From Verrucomicrobiales bacterium (GTDB taxonomy: Bacteria; Verrucomicrobiota; Verrucomicrobiia; Verrucomicrobiales; DEV007): a DNA stretch of 54,476 nt. Positions 9,353 to 20,145 of the stretch are shown here, one piece after another (the first letter of the stretch is position 1; each line of letters begins with the position of its first letter). The translations under genes were made by a program, and so were the position numbers. Location: NCBI GenBank assembly GCA_029233965.1, contig JARGOP010000002.1, forward strand, positions 66,711 through 121,186. The letters run 5' to 3'. The notes below the pieces were generated by a model. The model saw nothing but the letters and a program-made list of their open reading frames with translations, was not told where the DNA came from and made no database searches.

Positions 9353-10534
9353 ATGAATATCCACGAATACCAGGCTAAGGAACTCTTTGAAAAATTTGGC
9401 GTCGCCACCCCGAAGGGGAAGGTCGCCGACACCGCGGAGGAAGCGAGAGCGGCCGCCGCAGAACTGGGCGATGAGATCGTCGTGAAAGCCCAGGTCCATG
9501 CCGGGGGACGCGGTAAAGGCACTTTCAAGAACGGATTTCAGGGCGGTGTTCACGTCGTGAAGAATGCCGATGAAGCCGCCGAGATCGCTTCCAAAATGCT
9601 CGGTCAGGTTCTCGTGACCCACCAGACCGGGGAAGAGGGCAAGCTCGTCAGTAAGGTGATGGTTGCCGATGCGGTCGATATCGAAAAGGAATACTACCTT
9701 GCCATTCTCATGGATCGCGAAAGCCGCTCGCCGGTCATCGTGGCAAGCACCGAAGGTGGTGTGAACATCGAAGATGTCGCCGAGAACACACCGGAAAAAA
9801 TCCACAACGAGGTGATTCACCCGCTTCTCGGACTTCAGCCTTACGAGATCCGAAATCTTTCCGCGAAGCTTGGATTTTCGGGGGATACCGCAAAGCAGTT
9901 TGGAAAGCTCCTCAAATCTCTCTACAATCTCTTCATCTCCTGCGACTGCTCGATGGTGGAAGTCAACCCGCTCGTGGCAACCCCGGACGGTCAGATTCTT
10001 GCGCTCGACGCGAAGTTTGATTTTGACGACAACGCGCTCTATCGCCACCCTGAAATCGCAGAACTCCACGATCCGACCGAGGAGGATCCCCGCGAAGTCG
10101 AGGCGGCTAAATTTGATCTGAACTACATTGGTCTCGACGGGAACATTGCCTGCCTCGTGAATGGTGCCGGACTCGCAATGGCGACGATGGACATCATCAA
10201 GCAAAGCGGTGGTGAGCCGGCGAACTTCCTCGACGTCGGGGGAGGTGCGACTCAGGAGCAGGTCCGAAACGCCTTCAAAATCATCCTCAGTGATCCCAAT
10301 GTGAAAGGAATCCTCGTGAACATTTTCGGTGGCATTATGGATTGTGATGTCATCGCAAAAGGAATCGTCGCCGCCTGTGGTGAAGTTGATCTCAACATTC
10401 CGCTCGTGGTTCGACTCGAAGGAAACAATGTCGAGGCCGGCAAGGCGACTCTCGCCGGTTCCGATGTGGATCTCATCCCGGCGGATACCCTCGCCGATGC
10501 TGCTGCTAAAGCAGTCGCTGCCATCACCGCTTAA
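9353..10534 (+). CDS. sucC: Succinate-CoA ligase, beta subunit
   Basis: SucC is the nucleotide-binding half of succinyl-CoA synthetase, which interconverts succinyl-CoA and succinate with substrate-level phosphorylation in the TCA cycle. The 393-residue protein begins with the hallmark [12 protein letters not shown]. It has the ATP-grasp domain (about 1-235, with the glycine loop HAGGRGKG) and the CoA-ligase C-terminal half ([36 protein letters not shown]). The length is normal. sucD begins 24 bases after the stop, then citrate synthase, giving a TCA block. Confidence 0.97.
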   Translation: MNIHEYQAKELFEKFGVATPKGKVADTAEEARAAAAELGDEIVVKAQVHAGGRGKGTFKNGFQGGVHVVKNADEAAEIASKMLGQVLVTHQTGEEGKLVSKVMVADAVDIEKEYYLAILMDRESRSPVIVASTEGGVNIEDVAENTPEKIHNEVIHPLLGLQPYEIRNLSAKLGFSGDTAKQFGKLLKSLYNLFISCDCSMVEVNPLVATPDGQILALDAKFDFDDNALYRHPEIAELHDPTEEDPREVEAAKFDLNYIGLDGNIACLVNGAGLAMATMDIIKQSGGEPANFLDVGGGATQEQVRNAFKIILSDPNVKGILVNIFGGIMDCDVIAKGIVAACGEVDLNIPLVVRLEGNNVEAGKATLAGSDVDLIPADTLADAAAKAVAAITA

Positions 10535-10558
10535 TCAGGACACTTACTTTATTTTCTC

Positions 10559-11452
10559 ATGGCTATTCTCGTTGACGAAAACACGAAAATCCTGATTCAG
10601 GGCATCACAGGTTCATTTGGCGGGCGCCACGCCCAACTCAGCCTCGACTACGGCACGAAGCTGGTGGCCGGGGTGACCCCGGGAAAAGGCGGGCAGAGGT
10701 TCGCGGATACGGTTCCCATTTTCGACACTGTTGGCCAGGCCGTTGCGGAGACCGGGGCAACCGTCAGCGCGATCTTTGTTCCCCCGCCTTTCGCCGCCGA
10801 TGCGATTCTCGAAGCGGTCGACGCCGGGGTTGAACTCGTCGTTGCGATCACCGAGGGAATTCCGGTCATGGACATGATGAAAGTTCGCGCCGGCATGCAG
10901 GGAACGAAGACGCGCCTCATCGGACCGAACTGTCCCGGCATCGTCACTCCCGGCACGGGAGAGAGCTCCCACGGCGGATGCCGTATCGGGATTGCCCCCG
11001 GATACATTCACAAGCGCGGTAAAGTTGGCGTTGTTTCCCGCAGTGGCACCCTCACTTACGAAGCGGTTTACCAGCTCACCAGTCTCGGTCTCGGCCAGAG
11101 TACCTGTGTTGGTATTGGTGGAGACCCCATCAACGGTACTTCGCACCTCGACATCATGAAGATGTTCAACGAGGACCCCGAGACCGAGGCGATCATCATG
11201 ATCGGTGAAATTGGCGGAACCGCTGAGGAGGAAGCCGCCGAGTGGGCGAAAGAACACTGCGATAAGCCGATCGCCGGATTCATCGCCGGCGCCACTGCGC
11301 CTCCGGGGCGTCGCATGGGACATGCCGGAGCGATTGTTTCCGGTGGAAAAGGCACCGCCGAGGCGAAGATCGCCGCGATGCGTGATGCCGGGATTGAGGT
11401 CGCGGAAAACCCATCCGATATGGGGGCTGCCCTCGTTCGCGCGATGGGTTGA
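10559..11452 (+). CDS. sucD: Succinate-CoA ligase, alpha subunit
   Basis: SucD binds CoA and carries the phosphohistidine intermediate. The 297-residue protein has the N-terminal CoA-binding Rossmann fold ([16 protein letters not shown]) and the active-site segment [14 protein letters not shown] with the phosphorylated His at residue 255. Compared with typical SucD, a few extra residues (GTGESSHGG) are inserted around positions 132-140, in the loop before the CRIGIAPG motif. It directly follows sucC and precedes citrate synthase by about 70 bases. Confidence 0.97.
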   Translation: MAILVDENTKILIQGITGSFGGRHAQLSLDYGTKLVAGVTPGKGGQRFADTVPIFDTVGQAVAETGATVSAIFVPPPFAADAILEAVDAGVELVVAITEGIPVMDMMKVRAGMQGTKTRLIGPNCPGIVTPGTGESSHGGCRIGIAPGYIHKRGKVGVVSRSGTLTYEAVYQLTSLGLGQSTCVGIGGDPINGTSHLDIMKMFNEDPETEAIIMIGEIGGTAEEEAAEWAKEHCDKPIAGFIAGATAPPGRRMGHAGAIVSGGKGTAEAKIAAMRDAGIEVAENPSDMGAALVRAMG

Positions 11453-11521
11453 GTGAGTTTGGTGAAACAGTGCTCGATTTGAGTTTCAATACGTAGTTTA
11501 AGAGAATTAAAGTAAGCAGTG

Positions 11522-12658
11522 ATGTCGGAAAAACCGGAATACGCAAAGGGGCTCGCAGGAGTCATCGCCAATGAATCATGCCTGAGCGACGTTCAGGGCC
11601 AGGAAGGCATCCTTCGCTATCTCGGTTACAACATCGACGATCTCGTTGAGAACTGCACTTTCGAAGAGGTGATGTATCTCCTCCACCGGCGGAAACTGCC
11701 AACACAGGCAGAACTCGATATTTTCACAAAAAAACTTCGTTCCGAGCGACATCTCCCCCAGGGAGTGATCGATTTCATTCTTGCCGCGCCGAAGGATGCG
11801 CTTCCCATGGAAGTGCTGCGCACCGGGGTGAGCATGCTGGGAATGTACGACAATCGGGGCGATGATCAGAACTATGATCTCAACGAAGAGCGCGCCATTG
11901 CCATTTGTGCGCAAATGCCCCTGATTGTGGCCTACTACCACCGCGCTCGCCAGGGACTCGACCTTCCTTCCGTTCGCGAAGATCTTTCCGAAGCCGCTCA
12001 TTTCCTTTACCTTATCAGCGGCGAGGAGCCCAGTGCAGAGGCTACGAAGACTCTCGACGTCGCCTACATCATTCATGCGGATCACGGCATGAATGCTTCC
12101 ACCTTCAGTTCACGTGTTACGATCGCAACCTTGTCCGACATGTATTCGGCAATCACCTCCGCGATTGGCACGTTAAAAGGGCCCCTTCACGGAGGTGCCA
12201 ACGAGGGCGTTATCCACATGCTTCAGGAGATTGGCAGCCTCGATAAAGTCGATGCCTACGTCGAGGATTGCCTCGCAAATAAGAAGAAGATCATGGGAAT
12301 CGGACACCGCGTCTACCGGGTTCTGGATCCCCGGGCCCCGCATCTTCGCAAGATGGCAATCAAGCTCACTGAGGAGCTGGGTGAGACCAAGTGGATTAAG
12401 ATGTCCGAGCGCATCGCCGAGCTCATGAAGGAGCGAAAGGGTCTCAATGCCAATGTCGATTTCTACTCCGCGACGGTCTATTATTCGCTCGGGATTCCCA
12501 CTGATTTGTTCACTCCGATCTTCGCGATCTCCCGTGCTGCGGGTTGGACCGCTCAGGTTCTGGAGCAACTCGAAGACAACCGTCTCTATCGTCCGCTGAC
12601 TCTCTACACCGGGCCGAAGGAGGATCAGCCGATCACGCCAATCGGAGAGCGCGGATAG
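11522..12658 (+). CDS. gltA: Citrate synthase
   Basis: Condenses oxaloacetate and acetyl-CoA to citrate. I start the gene at ATG 11522 (378 residues); an in-frame GTG at 11519 sits directly before it and cannot be excluded. The catalytic set is present: HGGANEGV (first His), GIGHRVYRVLDPRA (second His) and the Asp near NANVDFYSATVYYSLG. The length matches the short dimeric type rather than the ~430-residue NADH-sensitive type. It follows sucCD on the same strand, so TCA enzymes are grouped here. The next gene is on the opposite strand and converges on it. Confidence 0.95.
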   Translation: MSEKPEYAKGLAGVIANESCLSDVQGQEGILRYLGYNIDDLVENCTFEEVMYLLHRRKLPTQAELDIFTKKLRSERHLPQGVIDFILAAPKDALPMEVLRTGVSMLGMYDNRGDDQNYDLNEERAIAICAQMPLIVAYYHRARQGLDLPSVREDLSEAAHFLYLISGEEPSAEATKTLDVAYIIHADHGMNASTFSSRVTIATLSDMYSAITSAIGTLKGPLHGGANEGVIHMLQEIGSLDKVDAYVEDCLANKKKIMGIGHRVYRVLDPRAPHLRKMAIKLTEELGETKWIKMSERIAELMKERKGLNANVDFYSATVYYSLGIPTDLFTPIFAISRAAGWTAQVLEQLEDNRLYRPLTLYTGPKEDQPITPIGERG

Positions 12659-12703
12659 AATCACGTAAATTGCAAAGTGCTTACTGATTTTTCCCGGAGA
12701 GCA

Positions 12704-14458
12704 TCAGCTGCGCTGTTTCTCGAGGAACTTTCTCCATCCTCCGAGTGAAGTGATGTTCTCACTGCCATCCGGGACCTCGGATTCGCAGATGAATCCAGTG
12801 ACTAATTGACCGCCTGACAGTCTCAATTTTCCGAATCCAAGCGGGCTCGGAATGCCTGCGACAAAGGACCCGAATTGACCGGCGGGAATGGCCCAGCTCT
12901 CGACAGCGATGGAGGCTCCCTTTCCTGCTTCGACGCGGATCAGCCCCGGGCGCGGGGGAAGACCTTGCTCTGCGGGGAGCGCGAGGAGTTGGTAGTCGGC
13001 CGCGGTTGTGCCCTCGCGAAGAAAACGGGCACCACGATCAATGAGTTGGTGATTGAGGGGTAAACCTCTCATGTGGGCACCGCAAACGACGACCTCAATC
13101 CAGTCGGCGGGGAGCTCGGAATGGGAAGCCTCCGTGCCTCCGAAGCGCCCCGCGAGAGCCAGAAGCGCCTGATCCGAAAACGCCGGGGCGACAAGAGTAA
13201 TCCCCCAGGGTACTCCTTTCGTGGCGAGCCTTCCTGCTGGAATCGCACAGGCGCTCAAGTCGAGGAGGTTCATGAAATTGGTGTAATAGCCAAGGTTGGA
13301 ATTCAGCTGGACCGGATCCGCTTCCACCTCTGCGGCGGTGTAGGCCGTTCCCGCGGTGGGCGTGACGATGAGGTCAACCTCATCCATGACGCGATCGGCA
13401 CGACGTTTCAGTTCCTTGAGCCGATACTGAGCGCGGAATCCGTCGACGGCACGGGGGAGGCCACCGCCGCTGATGATCTTGCGGGTAACAGGGTGAAGGG
13501 CCTCAGGCTGGTCAGTGATGAAATCTTCGATCGCAGCGAAACGCTCCGAGACCCAAGGCCCCTCGTAGAGAAGAAGAGCCGCTTCGAGAAAGGCGCTGAA
13601 ATCGATGACAACTTTGGTGCCGCCGATGGATTCCAGTTTAGAGACAGCCTCGGCGAAAAGCGCTTCCGCCCCGGTGTCACCGAAGAACTGAAGCTGGTCG
13701 GCCTGCGGGACCCCGAAGGTGAACTCATTGGGAGGGAACCAGTTCGACTGGACGACGTCGCGCGAGTAGGCATCGCCCTCGTCCGCTTGCGCTGCCACTT
13801 CAAAAACCGCTGAGGCATCTTCCGGAGACTTTGTGAAAATCGAAACACAGTCGAGTGAGCGACAGGCGGGAACGACCCCCTTGCAGGAGAGACGGCCAAA
13901 GGTTGGCTTGAGGCCGATCAGCTCATTCAACCCGGCAGGGATTCTACCCGAGCCGGCCGTATCGGTCCCGAGGGAAAAGGTTACCAAATCGCGGGCCACC
14001 GCGACGGCGGAGCCGGAAGAGGAACCTCCCGGGATGAAATCTTCATTGAAAGGGTTCCTCGGAAAACCATACGGGGAACGCACCCCGACGAGTCCCGTCG
14101 CAAACTGGTCGAGGTTGGTTTTGCCAATCGGGATCGCTCCCGCTTCGATCAGTAAGGCGACAACGGTGGCGTCTTTGTCAGGATTGTAGGTATAGTCTGG
14201 ACAAGCTGCTGTCGTGGGGTTGCCGGCGAGATCGATATTGTCCTTGATCGCAAAAGGGATTCCGAAAAGCGGTTTTGTGGCGGGTGACTCCCCTTCGAGC
14301 GCTGCGAGGATGGATTCCATGCGCGCCCTGGAAGTCAGCGAAATCCAGATGGCTGGATCTTCTTTTTCAACTGCTTCCATCAAGGAGGCAACCAGATCGC
14401 GAGGAATGAGTGTGCCTTCGTTATATTGCTGATGTAGGGAAGAGAGGGAGAGATTCAT
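12704..14458 (-). CDS. atzF: Allophanate hydrolase (AtzF type)
   Basis: Hydrolyses allophanate to two CO2 and two ammonia, the last step of the guanidine/urea carboxylase route. The frame is open further upstream, but that part lies opposite the 3' end of the carboxylase gene. The ATG at 14458 gives a natural N-terminus and 584 residues, close to AtzF length. Residues ~1-430 are an amidase-signature domain with the catalytic Lys in FAIKDNID, Ser in GGSSSGSA and Ser in DTAGSGRIPAG. Residues ~440-584 form the C-terminal allophanate-hydrolase domain (starting EVVVCGAHMRGLPLN). It is the last gene of the island, 92 bases after the carboxylase stop. Confidence 0.94.
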   Translation of the reverse strand: MNLSLSSLHQQYNEGTLIPRDLVASLMEAVEKEDPAIWISLTSRARMESILAALEGESPATKPLFGIPFAIKDNIDLAGNPTTAACPDYTYNPDKDATVVALLIEAGAIPIGKTNLDQFATGLVGVRSPYGFPRNPFNEDFIPGGSSSGSAVAVARDLVTFSLGTDTAGSGRIPAGLNELIGLKPTFGRLSCKGVVPACRSLDCVSIFTKSPEDASAVFEVAAQADEGDAYSRDVVQSNWFPPNEFTFGVPQADQLQFFGDTGAEALFAEAVSKLESIGGTKVVIDFSAFLEAALLLYEGPWVSERFAAIEDFITDQPEALHPVTRKIISGGGLPRAVDGFRAQYRLKELKRRADRVMDEVDLIVTPTAGTAYTAAEVEADPVQLNSNLGYYTNFMNLLDLSACAIPAGRLATKGVPWGITLVAPAFSDQALLALAGRFGGTEASHSELPADWIEVVVCGAHMRGLPLNHQLIDRGARFLREGTTAADYQLLALPAEQGLPPRPGLIRVEAGKGASIAVESWAIPAGQFGSFVAGIPSPLGFGKLRLSGGQLVTGFICESEVPDGSENITSLGGWRKFLEKQRS

Positions 14459-14550
14459 CTTTGGAGAAAATAGATCAGGCGAGAGATAGGCTGCGCCGGG
14501 ATCAGGGAGCGGCGATAGGATATCGCTCCTCCCTGGTAGCTTTCGGCATG

Positions 14551-17500
14551 TCAGGATGGTTTGAGGGCCATGAGAAGTTGTCCGGGTTGAACCGGGTTTC
14601 CCTCTTTCGCAAAAACAGATTCCACGGTGCCGGTCTCTGGAGATGGAATCGAAATCTCCATCTTCATCGCTTCGAGAATAATGACTGAGTCGCCTTCCTG
14701 AACGACATCCCCGGGCTTCACAAGCACTTTCCAGACACTTCCGGCGACGGCTGCCTCCACCGGTTCGCAGCCTTCGGGGAGTTCGCTTTCGGGTGGAGCA
14801 GCAATCTCCTCTGCTGTCTCGACCAGCTTCTTGAAAATGCCGGCGTCTTCCCATCGTTGGCGCTCCTCGCGGAAGGCGTTTTGCTGGGTGCATTGAAAGT
14901 TGGTAATGGACTCAGCCTCGTCGGCAAGGAATTGATTGTAGTCCCTGAGCGAAAAGCTGGTCGTTTCGATCTCCGGATTCCAACGCCCGATCAGAAAATC
15001 AGATCGGAGTTGTTTCAGCTCTTCCCCGGTGACTTCATAGAAACGGATCTGATCAAAGAAGCGAAGGAGCCAGGGTTCCTCTTCGGTGAACGATTCGGTG
15101 ACGTGAAACTTGTTCCACATTTGGACAGTGCGTCCCACGAACTGATATCCTCCCGGACCTTCCATGCCGTAGATGCAGAGATAGGCCCCGCCGATTCCTA
15201 CAGCATTCTCCGGAGTCCAGGTTCGGGCGGGATTGTATTTCGTCGTGACAAGGCGGTGTCGTGGATCCAGCGGTGTCGCGACAGGGGCGCCAAGATAGAC
15301 GTCACCGAGACCCATCACGCAGTAGGCCGCTGAGTAGACGATTTCCTTCACTTCCTCAATCGTGGCGAGGCCATTGACTCGACGAATGAACTCAATGTTG
15401 CTCGGGCACCAGGGAGCGTCGGGATTGACTGACTGCATGTATTTTTGAATCGCCTCCTGCGTGCTGGGATCGTCCCATGACAGGGGAAGATGAACGACTC
15501 GGGCGGGGACCTCGACCGATTCCAGATCCGTAATCGAAGCCTCGGACTGATGTATGTAATCGATCACCTCTGCTTGCGAGAGGCGCCTGCTATCGAAATG
15601 AATCTGCAGCGAGCGGATCCCCGGAGTGAGATCGAGAACCCCTTCGATTTTCTGCTCACGGAACCACTGGTAAACGACATGAGCTTTGAAGCGGAGATTC
15701 AGATCCAGTTTCATGTCCCCGTATTCGACGAGGAGATGACTCTCGCCACTGGGGCGAATCGTGACTCCGGGAAGAGCTTTGATCACCGCAGTTCCGGTTG
15801 GGATCGGCTGGACTGTCGGAAGAGTCGGTTTCGCCGGTGAAATCAGTTTAGCGAGTGAAAAGTCCTGTTCGTCACGGAGAAGTCGAGCTTCTTTGTCAGA
15901 AACGGGATGAAATCGGATCGTGTCGCCGGGATCAACCTGCCCTATTTTCCAAAGGTCCGCTTCGATAATCGTCGCGGGGCAAACGAAGCCGCCAAGGCTG
16001 GGTCCATCCGGCCCGAGAATGACGGGCATGTCCCCCGTGAAATCGATCGACCCGACGGCGTAGGCATTGTCGTGGATGTTGGACGGATGAAGCCCTGCTT
16101 CGCCACCATCTTCCCGGGCCCACGTCGGTTTCGGCCCGATGAGGCGGACGCCGGTTCGTGCCGAATTGTAGTGAACTTTCCAGTCCGTGGTGAAGAGCAT
16201 CTCGATGTCTTCCGTGGTGAAAAACTCCGGACAGCCGTGGGGGCCATAGATCACGGCAATATCCCAATGCGTCGAGTAAGTCGGGATGAGGCCGGGCGGT
16301 GCGATGTTCGATTCGCCTGCCGGTTCCCTGCCGAGGCGAAGAACGTCACCGACGCGAAGGGCCCGACCTCCATGTCCGCCAAACTGACCGAGAGTGAAGG
16401 TGGATTTACTCCCAAGATAGTCGGGAACATCGAGTCCGCCCTTCACGGCAAGATAGGCGCGAACTCCGGGTTCCTTTCCGCTGGTGCCGATTTTCAGGAT
16501 GGAACCTTTCCTCACCGGAAACGGATGTCCGAACGGAACCGGTTCTCCATCCAGCGTCGTCGGGAGCGATGCCCCGACCAGGGCGATCTCAGCGGCACGG
16601 TTGAACTTGAGCGTCGGGCCGGACACCGTGATCTCGAGACCCGCGGTTCCCTCGGCATTGCCGACGAGTCGGTTCGCGATCCGGAACGCAAGGGGATCCA
16701 TGGGGCCTGATGGAGGAATGCCGACTTCCCAGTAGCCGATCCGGCCCGGGTAATCCTGAACCGTCGTTTGGGTCCCCGAAGCGAGCACATCGATCGTCGA
16801 AGGTGTGTACTCGAATCCGGCGAGCACACCCGTGCTCATGGCCCCGGGTTTTGAAAAGACTTCCGATTTCAGAATCTCACGGAGGTATTCCAGATTGGTC
16901 TCGATTCCGGCGATGTTCGTCTTTTCGAGAGCCTCTGACATCGCGGTGACGGCTTCCTCCCGCGACGGAGCCGTCACCATGATCTTGCCGATGAGGGAAT
17001 CATAGTGAGCCGAAATTTCGCTGCCGCTCGAAATCCAGTGATCAACTCGTGCCTCCTCAGGAAAAACGACTTCGGTAAGCAGCCCGGACGAGGGCTGGAA
17101 ATCCTTTGCGGGATCTTCTGCGCAGAGCCGGACTTCCATGGAACAACCCGATTCCGCAAAGGTGTAGTCAATCTCGTCGTCGCCGGCGAGTTTCACCATC
17201 CACTCGACCAGATCGACCCCGGTAACGGATTCCGTGATTCCGTGCTCGACCTGGAGGCGGGTGTTGATTTCAAGGAAGTAGTAGTCCCCCGTATCGGCAT
17301 CGACGAGAAACTCAGCAGTTCCGGCACTGCGGTAGTTCAGGGCCGCCGCCATTTTCGCAGCTCCTTCGAAGAGTTCCGGCGCCTCTTCGCGGGTGAAACC
17401 GGGCGCCGGTGTTTCCTCAACAATCTTCTGATGCCGACGCTGAGCGGAGCAGTCACGGGTTCCTAACGCAACAACATGACCCTTCCCGTCTCCGAAAAGC

Positions 17501-18132
17501 TGGACCTCAACGTGGCGGGCGCGCTGAATGTATTTTTCAAGGAAGACCCCACTGTCGCCGAAGTTCGCCCGGCTCGCGCGCGTGACCCTGTTAAATGCTT
17601 CACCCAACCCTGTTGAATCCTGACAGATCTCCATTCCAATACCGCCACCGCCTGCAGTGCTCTTGAGCATCACGGGGTAGCCAATCGCCTCCGCAGCGGT
17701 GATCGCTTCCCCGACTGAAGTGAGAAGGGCAGTTCCCTCGAGAAGGGGGACGCCGCTGTCCTTGGCGATCTGACGGGCCGTGTGCTTGAGGCCAAACTGG
17801 CGGATCTGTTCTGCGGTCGGTCCGATCCAGGCGATGTCGGCCGCTTCACAGGCCTCCGCGAAGCCGGCATTTTCGGAGAGAAGTCCGTAGCCGGGGTGAA
17901 GGCCGTCGCATCCAGTCGCTACCGCAATTTCGAGAATCCGATCCGTTTTCAGATAGGAGTCAGAAACGGGTGCGGGGCCGAGAAGAAAGGCTTCATCCGC
18001 TTCCGTGACATGGGGTGCGTCCCGGTCCGCTTCGGAGTAAACGGCGACAGAACCGATCCCGAGACGCTTCAAGGTGCAGATGATCCGGCAGGCGATTTCC
18101 CCGCGGTTGGCGATGATAACTTTGGAAAGCAT
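14551..18132 (-). CDS. Biotin-dependent urea/guanidine carboxylase
   Basis: A cytoplasmic biotin enzyme that carboxylates urea or guanidine with ATP and bicarbonate. The 1193-residue protein has all parts in order: biotin carboxylase (about 1-450, starting [14 protein letters not shown], with the glycine-rich ATP loop [11 protein letters not shown]); carboxyltransferase A/B region (about 470-780, starting [13 protein letters not shown]); carboxyltransferase C/D region (about 830-1030); and a C-terminal biotinyl domain with EAMKME and the biotinylated Lys at 1157. The family was long annotated as urea carboxylase, but members next to two DUF1989 genes have been shown to be guanidine carboxylases. 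The two DUF1989 genes lie immediately upstream (12-base gap), so guanidine is the more likely substrate. Confidence 0.93.
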   Translation of the reverse strand: MLSKVIIANRGEIACRIICTLKRLGIGSVAVYSEADRDAPHVTEADEAFLLGPAPVSDSYLKTDRILEIAVATGCDGLHPGYGLLSENAGFAEACEAADIAWIGPTAEQIRQFGLKHTARQIAKDSGVPLLEGTALLTSVGEAITAAEAIGYPVMLKSTAGGGGIGMEICQDSTGLGEAFNRVTRASRANFGDSGVFLEKYIQRARHVEVQLFGDGKGHVVALGTRDCSAQRRHQKIVEETPAPGFTREEAPELFEGAAKMAAALNYRSAGTAEFLVDADTGDYYFLEINTRLQVEHGITESVTGVDLVEWMVKLAGDDEIDYTFAESGCSMEVRLCAEDPAKDFQPSSGLLTEVVFPEEARVDHWISSGSEISAHYDSLIGKIMVTAPSREEAVTAMSEALEKTNIAGIETNLEYLREILKSEVFSKPGAMSTGVLAGFEYTPSTIDVLASGTQTTVQDYPGRIGYWEVGIPPSGPMDPLAFRIANRLVGNAEGTAGLEITVSGPTLKFNRAAEIALVGASLPTTLDGEPVPFGHPFPVRKGSILKIGTSGKEPGVRAYLAVKGGLDVPDYLGSKSTFTLGQFGGHGGRALRVGDVLRLGREPAGESNIAPPGLIPTYSTHWDIAVIYGPHGCPEFFTTEDIEMLFTTDWKVHYNSARTGVRLIGPKPTWAREDGGEAGLHPSNIHDNAYAVGSIDFTGDMPVILGPDGPSLGGFVCPATIIEADLWKIGQVDPGDTIRFHPVSDKEARLLRDEQDFSLAKLISPAKPTLPTVQPIPTGTAVIKALPGVTIRPSGESHLLVEYGDMKLDLNLRFKAHVVYQWFREQKIEGVLDLTPGIRSLQIHFDSRRLSQAEVIDYIHQSEASITDLESVEVPARVVHLPLSWDDPSTQEAIQKYMQSVNPDAPWCPSNIEFIRRVNGLATIEEVKEIVYSAAYCVMGLGDVYLGAPVATPLDPRHRLVTTKYNPARTWTPENAVGIGGAYLCIYGMEGPGGYQFVGRTVQMWNKFHVTESFTEEEPWLLRFFDQIRFYEVTGEELKQLRSDFLIGRWNPEIETTSFSLRDYNQFLADEAESITNFQCTQQNAFREERQRWEDAGIFKKLVETAEEIAAPPESELPEGCEPVEAAVAGSVWKVLVKPGDVVQEGDSVIILEAMKMEISIPSPETGTVESVFAKEGNPVQPGQLLMALKPS

Positions 18133-18144
18133 GGATCAGAAAGC

Positions 18145-18777
18145 TCAGTCCCAGATGAGAACCTCGACAGGGGTGGGATTGTAGGCGTTGCAGGGATTGT
18201 TGAGCTGCGGGCAGTTAGAGATCAGGGCAATGACGTCCATCTCGGCGACCATCTCTACGTAGCGACCCGGTGCGGAAATCCCGTCGGCAAAGGTGAGCTT
18301 TCCGTCAGGGGTCACGGGAACATTCATGAAGAAGTTGATATTGTTCGTGATATCCCGTTTCCCGAGTCCCCCGCCCCATTCGATGACGCCGCAGAGAAAG
18401 GAATCGCGGCAGGCATGCATGGGTTCTTTATCGGGGGAATAGCGCATCGTGTTCGATTCGCGCGAGCAGGCTCCGCCGACGGTGTCGTGACGACCGCAGG
18501 TGTCGGCCGTGATCGTGAGAAGGGCATTCCCTTCGGTGGACATCAGAGTGGTGCCCGCAGTGAGGTAAAGGGCAGCCTGATTCCGGATTGTAACGTCTGC
18601 GGCATAGCGATCTGCGGGATCCTCCGCGTTGTAGAAAAGAGTGTCAGCGGCCTGGTTTCCTTCGAGGTCGAGGATGCGAAAGGTCTGTCCCTTTCTGATT
18701 CGCCGCATCCAGTGATCGCCGGCTTCGACGACTTTCCGATACGTGGCGGTTTCCGGAGAGTGAGTAGATTCAATCAT
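18145..18777 (-). CDS. cgdB: DUF1989 protein, probable carboxyguanidine deiminase subunit B
   Basis: A 210-residue DUF1989 protein formerly called urea carboxylase-associated protein 2. Known members form a heteromeric carboxyguanidine deiminase with the neighbouring paralogue, turning carboxyguanidine into allophanate and ammonia. Visible family features are the N-terminal [20 protein letters not shown], the Cys/His cluster [16 protein letters not shown], and the C-terminal segment [20 protein letters not shown]. It lies 3 bases after its paralogue and 12 bases before the carboxylase, so tight co-translation is likely. The A/B assignment is by length and order only. Confidence 0.88.
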   Translation of the reverse strand: MIESTHSPETATYRKVVEAGDHWMRRIRKGQTFRILDLEGNQAADTLFYNAEDPADRYAADVTIRNQAALYLTAGTTLMSTEGNALLTITADTCGRHDTVGGACSRESNTMRYSPDKEPMHACRDSFLCGVIEWGGGLGKRDITNNINFFMNVPVTPDGKLTFADGISAPGRYVEMVAEMDVIALISNCPQLNNPCNAYNPTPVEVLIWD

Positions 18778-18780
18778 GGC

Positions 18781-19506
18781 TCAGGCGCGCAGGGCGTAGT
18801 AGTCCTCCGTGTTAAGGAACGCTCGTTCGTTCTCAGGGCGTGAAACACGGCAGGGATCATCGGCGGCGACCGGATCGACCGCGAAGACTTCAAGCTTCAC
18901 CGGCTTCGGTGCATAAGAAGGGTTCGGATCGAGCGGGTGCTGACAGGTCGTGAGGACAACGAGGGTGTCCATTTCGAAGCGAAGTTCAACCACGGCACCG
19001 GCCGGCGAGGCACCTTCAACGTAGCTGAGTTTTCCGACTTCGTCGGAGACAACTTTGGAAAAGAGATTCAGATTCGGAACGATGTCTTTCTTTCCAAGAC
19101 CATGTTTCCCTAACTCGATCAGAAAATTCTCCCTCGCATTCCGATAGAAGTCGTTGCGTGCGGTCTGATAGTTTTTCTCGCCGTATTTCTCACGAACCAG
19201 TTTCGCGTCGGTGCATCCACAGACGCTGTCATGCCAGCCTGCGGTGTCTTTGATGATCGAGCAGAAGAGGCGGCCCATGTCGGAGTGGAGGCAATGCCCT
19301 TCGGTGAGTTGGAAGGTGTGCTGACCTTTCAGCGTGTCGGGCATGTTGTAACGCTCGATTGGTTCGTCGGCATTGTAGAGAAGGGTGCTGACATTGGCTC
19401 CACCCTCGAGATCCGTGAGTCGCAGCACTTTGCCGCGACTGATCGTCTGCGACCACATGCCGCCGCCGATGAGTGTTTTCTGATAAATGATTTCGTGATT
19501 TGCCAT
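18781..19506 (-). CDS. cgdA: DUF1989 protein, probable carboxyguanidine deiminase subunit A
   Basis: A 241-residue DUF1989 paralogue of the next gene (formerly urea carboxylase-associated protein 1). It shares the fold and the matching segments [32 protein letters not shown] and [21 protein letters not shown]. The family acts with its partner as carboxyguanidine deiminase between the carboxylase and allophanate hydrolase steps. The ATG at 19506 has no good Shine-Dalgarno. The 84 bases back to the NikR-like gene contain nothing recognisable, so it is probably read through from that gene. Confidence 0.88.
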   Translation of the reverse strand: MANHEIIYQKTLIGGGMWSQTISRGKVLRLTDLEGGANVSTLLYNADEPIERYNMPDTLKGQHTFQLTEGHCLHSDMGRLFCSIIKDTAGWHDSVCGCTDAKLVREKYGEKNYQTARNDFYRNARENFLIELGKHGLGKKDIVPNLNLFSKVVSDEVGKLSYVEGASPAGAVVELRFEMDTLVVLTTCQHPLDPNPSYAPKPVKLEVFAVDPVAADDPCRVSRPENERAFLNTEDYYALRA

Positions 19507-19590
19507 GAGGAAACTGTGGGGACCGGGAGGCCGGGTGGGAAAAGGGAAAGTCAGGAAGTACTTGAGGAGGGCTGAAGCCGGCGTGTCATC

Positions 19591-20070
19591 TTACTTTTTG
19601 CCTTTTGGACGCGATTCCTGACCTGCTTTGTCTTCACCGGGGAAAGGGTGAATGGGCGGAATGAGGAGCGACATCATGACGATGCGACCGGACTTCACTC
19701 CTTTGCAGGTGATCAGTTTGTCGGCGATCATTTTCAAACGACGCGCCGGTCCCTGCACGAGAATCACCTCCATGGTGTGCTCGTCCTCGAGAAGGATATG
19801 CTGAGAGCTGATCACTTCGTCGATGTATTCACGCTCAATCGCCGCGAGCTGGGGAAGGAGTCCGGACTTTGATTCGTCGTAAAAGAGTGTGATGGTCCCC
19901 GCCATCATTTCCGTGCCCCGCTGTTTGTAATGCTCGATGAGACTGGCGTTGATCATCTCCGCCACCGCCTGGGAACGATTCGTGAAACCCCGTGCTTTCA
20001 CGAGATTGTCCAATTCGCAGTACACTGCGTTGGGAAGGGATATGCTGATTCTTTTAACGCCTTTTTCCAA
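19591..20070 (-). CDS. NikR-like ribbon-helix-helix regulator with altered metal site
   Basis: A 159-residue transcription factor. The N-terminus (KGVKRISISLPNAVYCEL, then RGFTNRSQAVAEMI) is a ribbon-helix-helix DNA-binding domain. The C-terminal ~85 residues align with the NikR ACT-like nickel domain (IEREYIDEVISSQHILLE to LITCKGVKSGRIVMM). Against E. coli NikR, only the ligand equivalent to His87 is kept (QHI); the positions of His89 and Cys95 are Leu and Thr, and the His76 region has no His. Start: an upstream TTG at 20088 is possible, but the TTG at 20070 has a perfect AAAGGAGG (20076-20083) 5 bases upstream and is preferred. It sits between the oxygenase part and the guanidine core and is the only regulator in the island. 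Confidence 0.85.
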   Translation of the reverse strand: MEKGVKRISISLPNAVYCELDNLVKARGFTNRSQAVAEMINASLIEHYKQRGTEMMAGTITLFYDESKSGLLPQLAAIEREYIDEVISSQHILLEDEHTMEVILVQGPARRLKMIADKLITCKGVKSGRIVMMSLLIPPIHPFPGEDKAGQESRPKGKK

Positions 20071-20130
20071 AACGGCCTCCTTTGCCAACTACCTGAGCAC
20101 AAGGCGGGCCAACGGGTACTACTTTTTTAT

Positions 20131-20144
20131 CTAATAGTATTACT
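20131..20144. promoter_or_regulatory. Candidate autoregulatory operator upstream of the NikR-like gene
   Basis: CTAATAGTATTACT contains the perfect palindrome TAATA-G-TATTA. On the coding (-) strand it reads AGTAATACTATTAG, sharing AGTAATAC with the site upstream of the transporter operon at 34092-34106. It lies about 60 bases before the preferred start, right beside the stop codon of the SUMF1-fold gene. A role in autoregulation is inferred from the shared motif. Confidence 0.45.
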
Positions 20145-20145
20145 T

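Noticed and set aside
12704-14893. Extended start for allophanate hydrolase at 14893
   Set aside because: The extra 145 codons lie over the 3' end of the carboxylase gene in another frame and show no family similarity; ATG 14458 gives the normal length.
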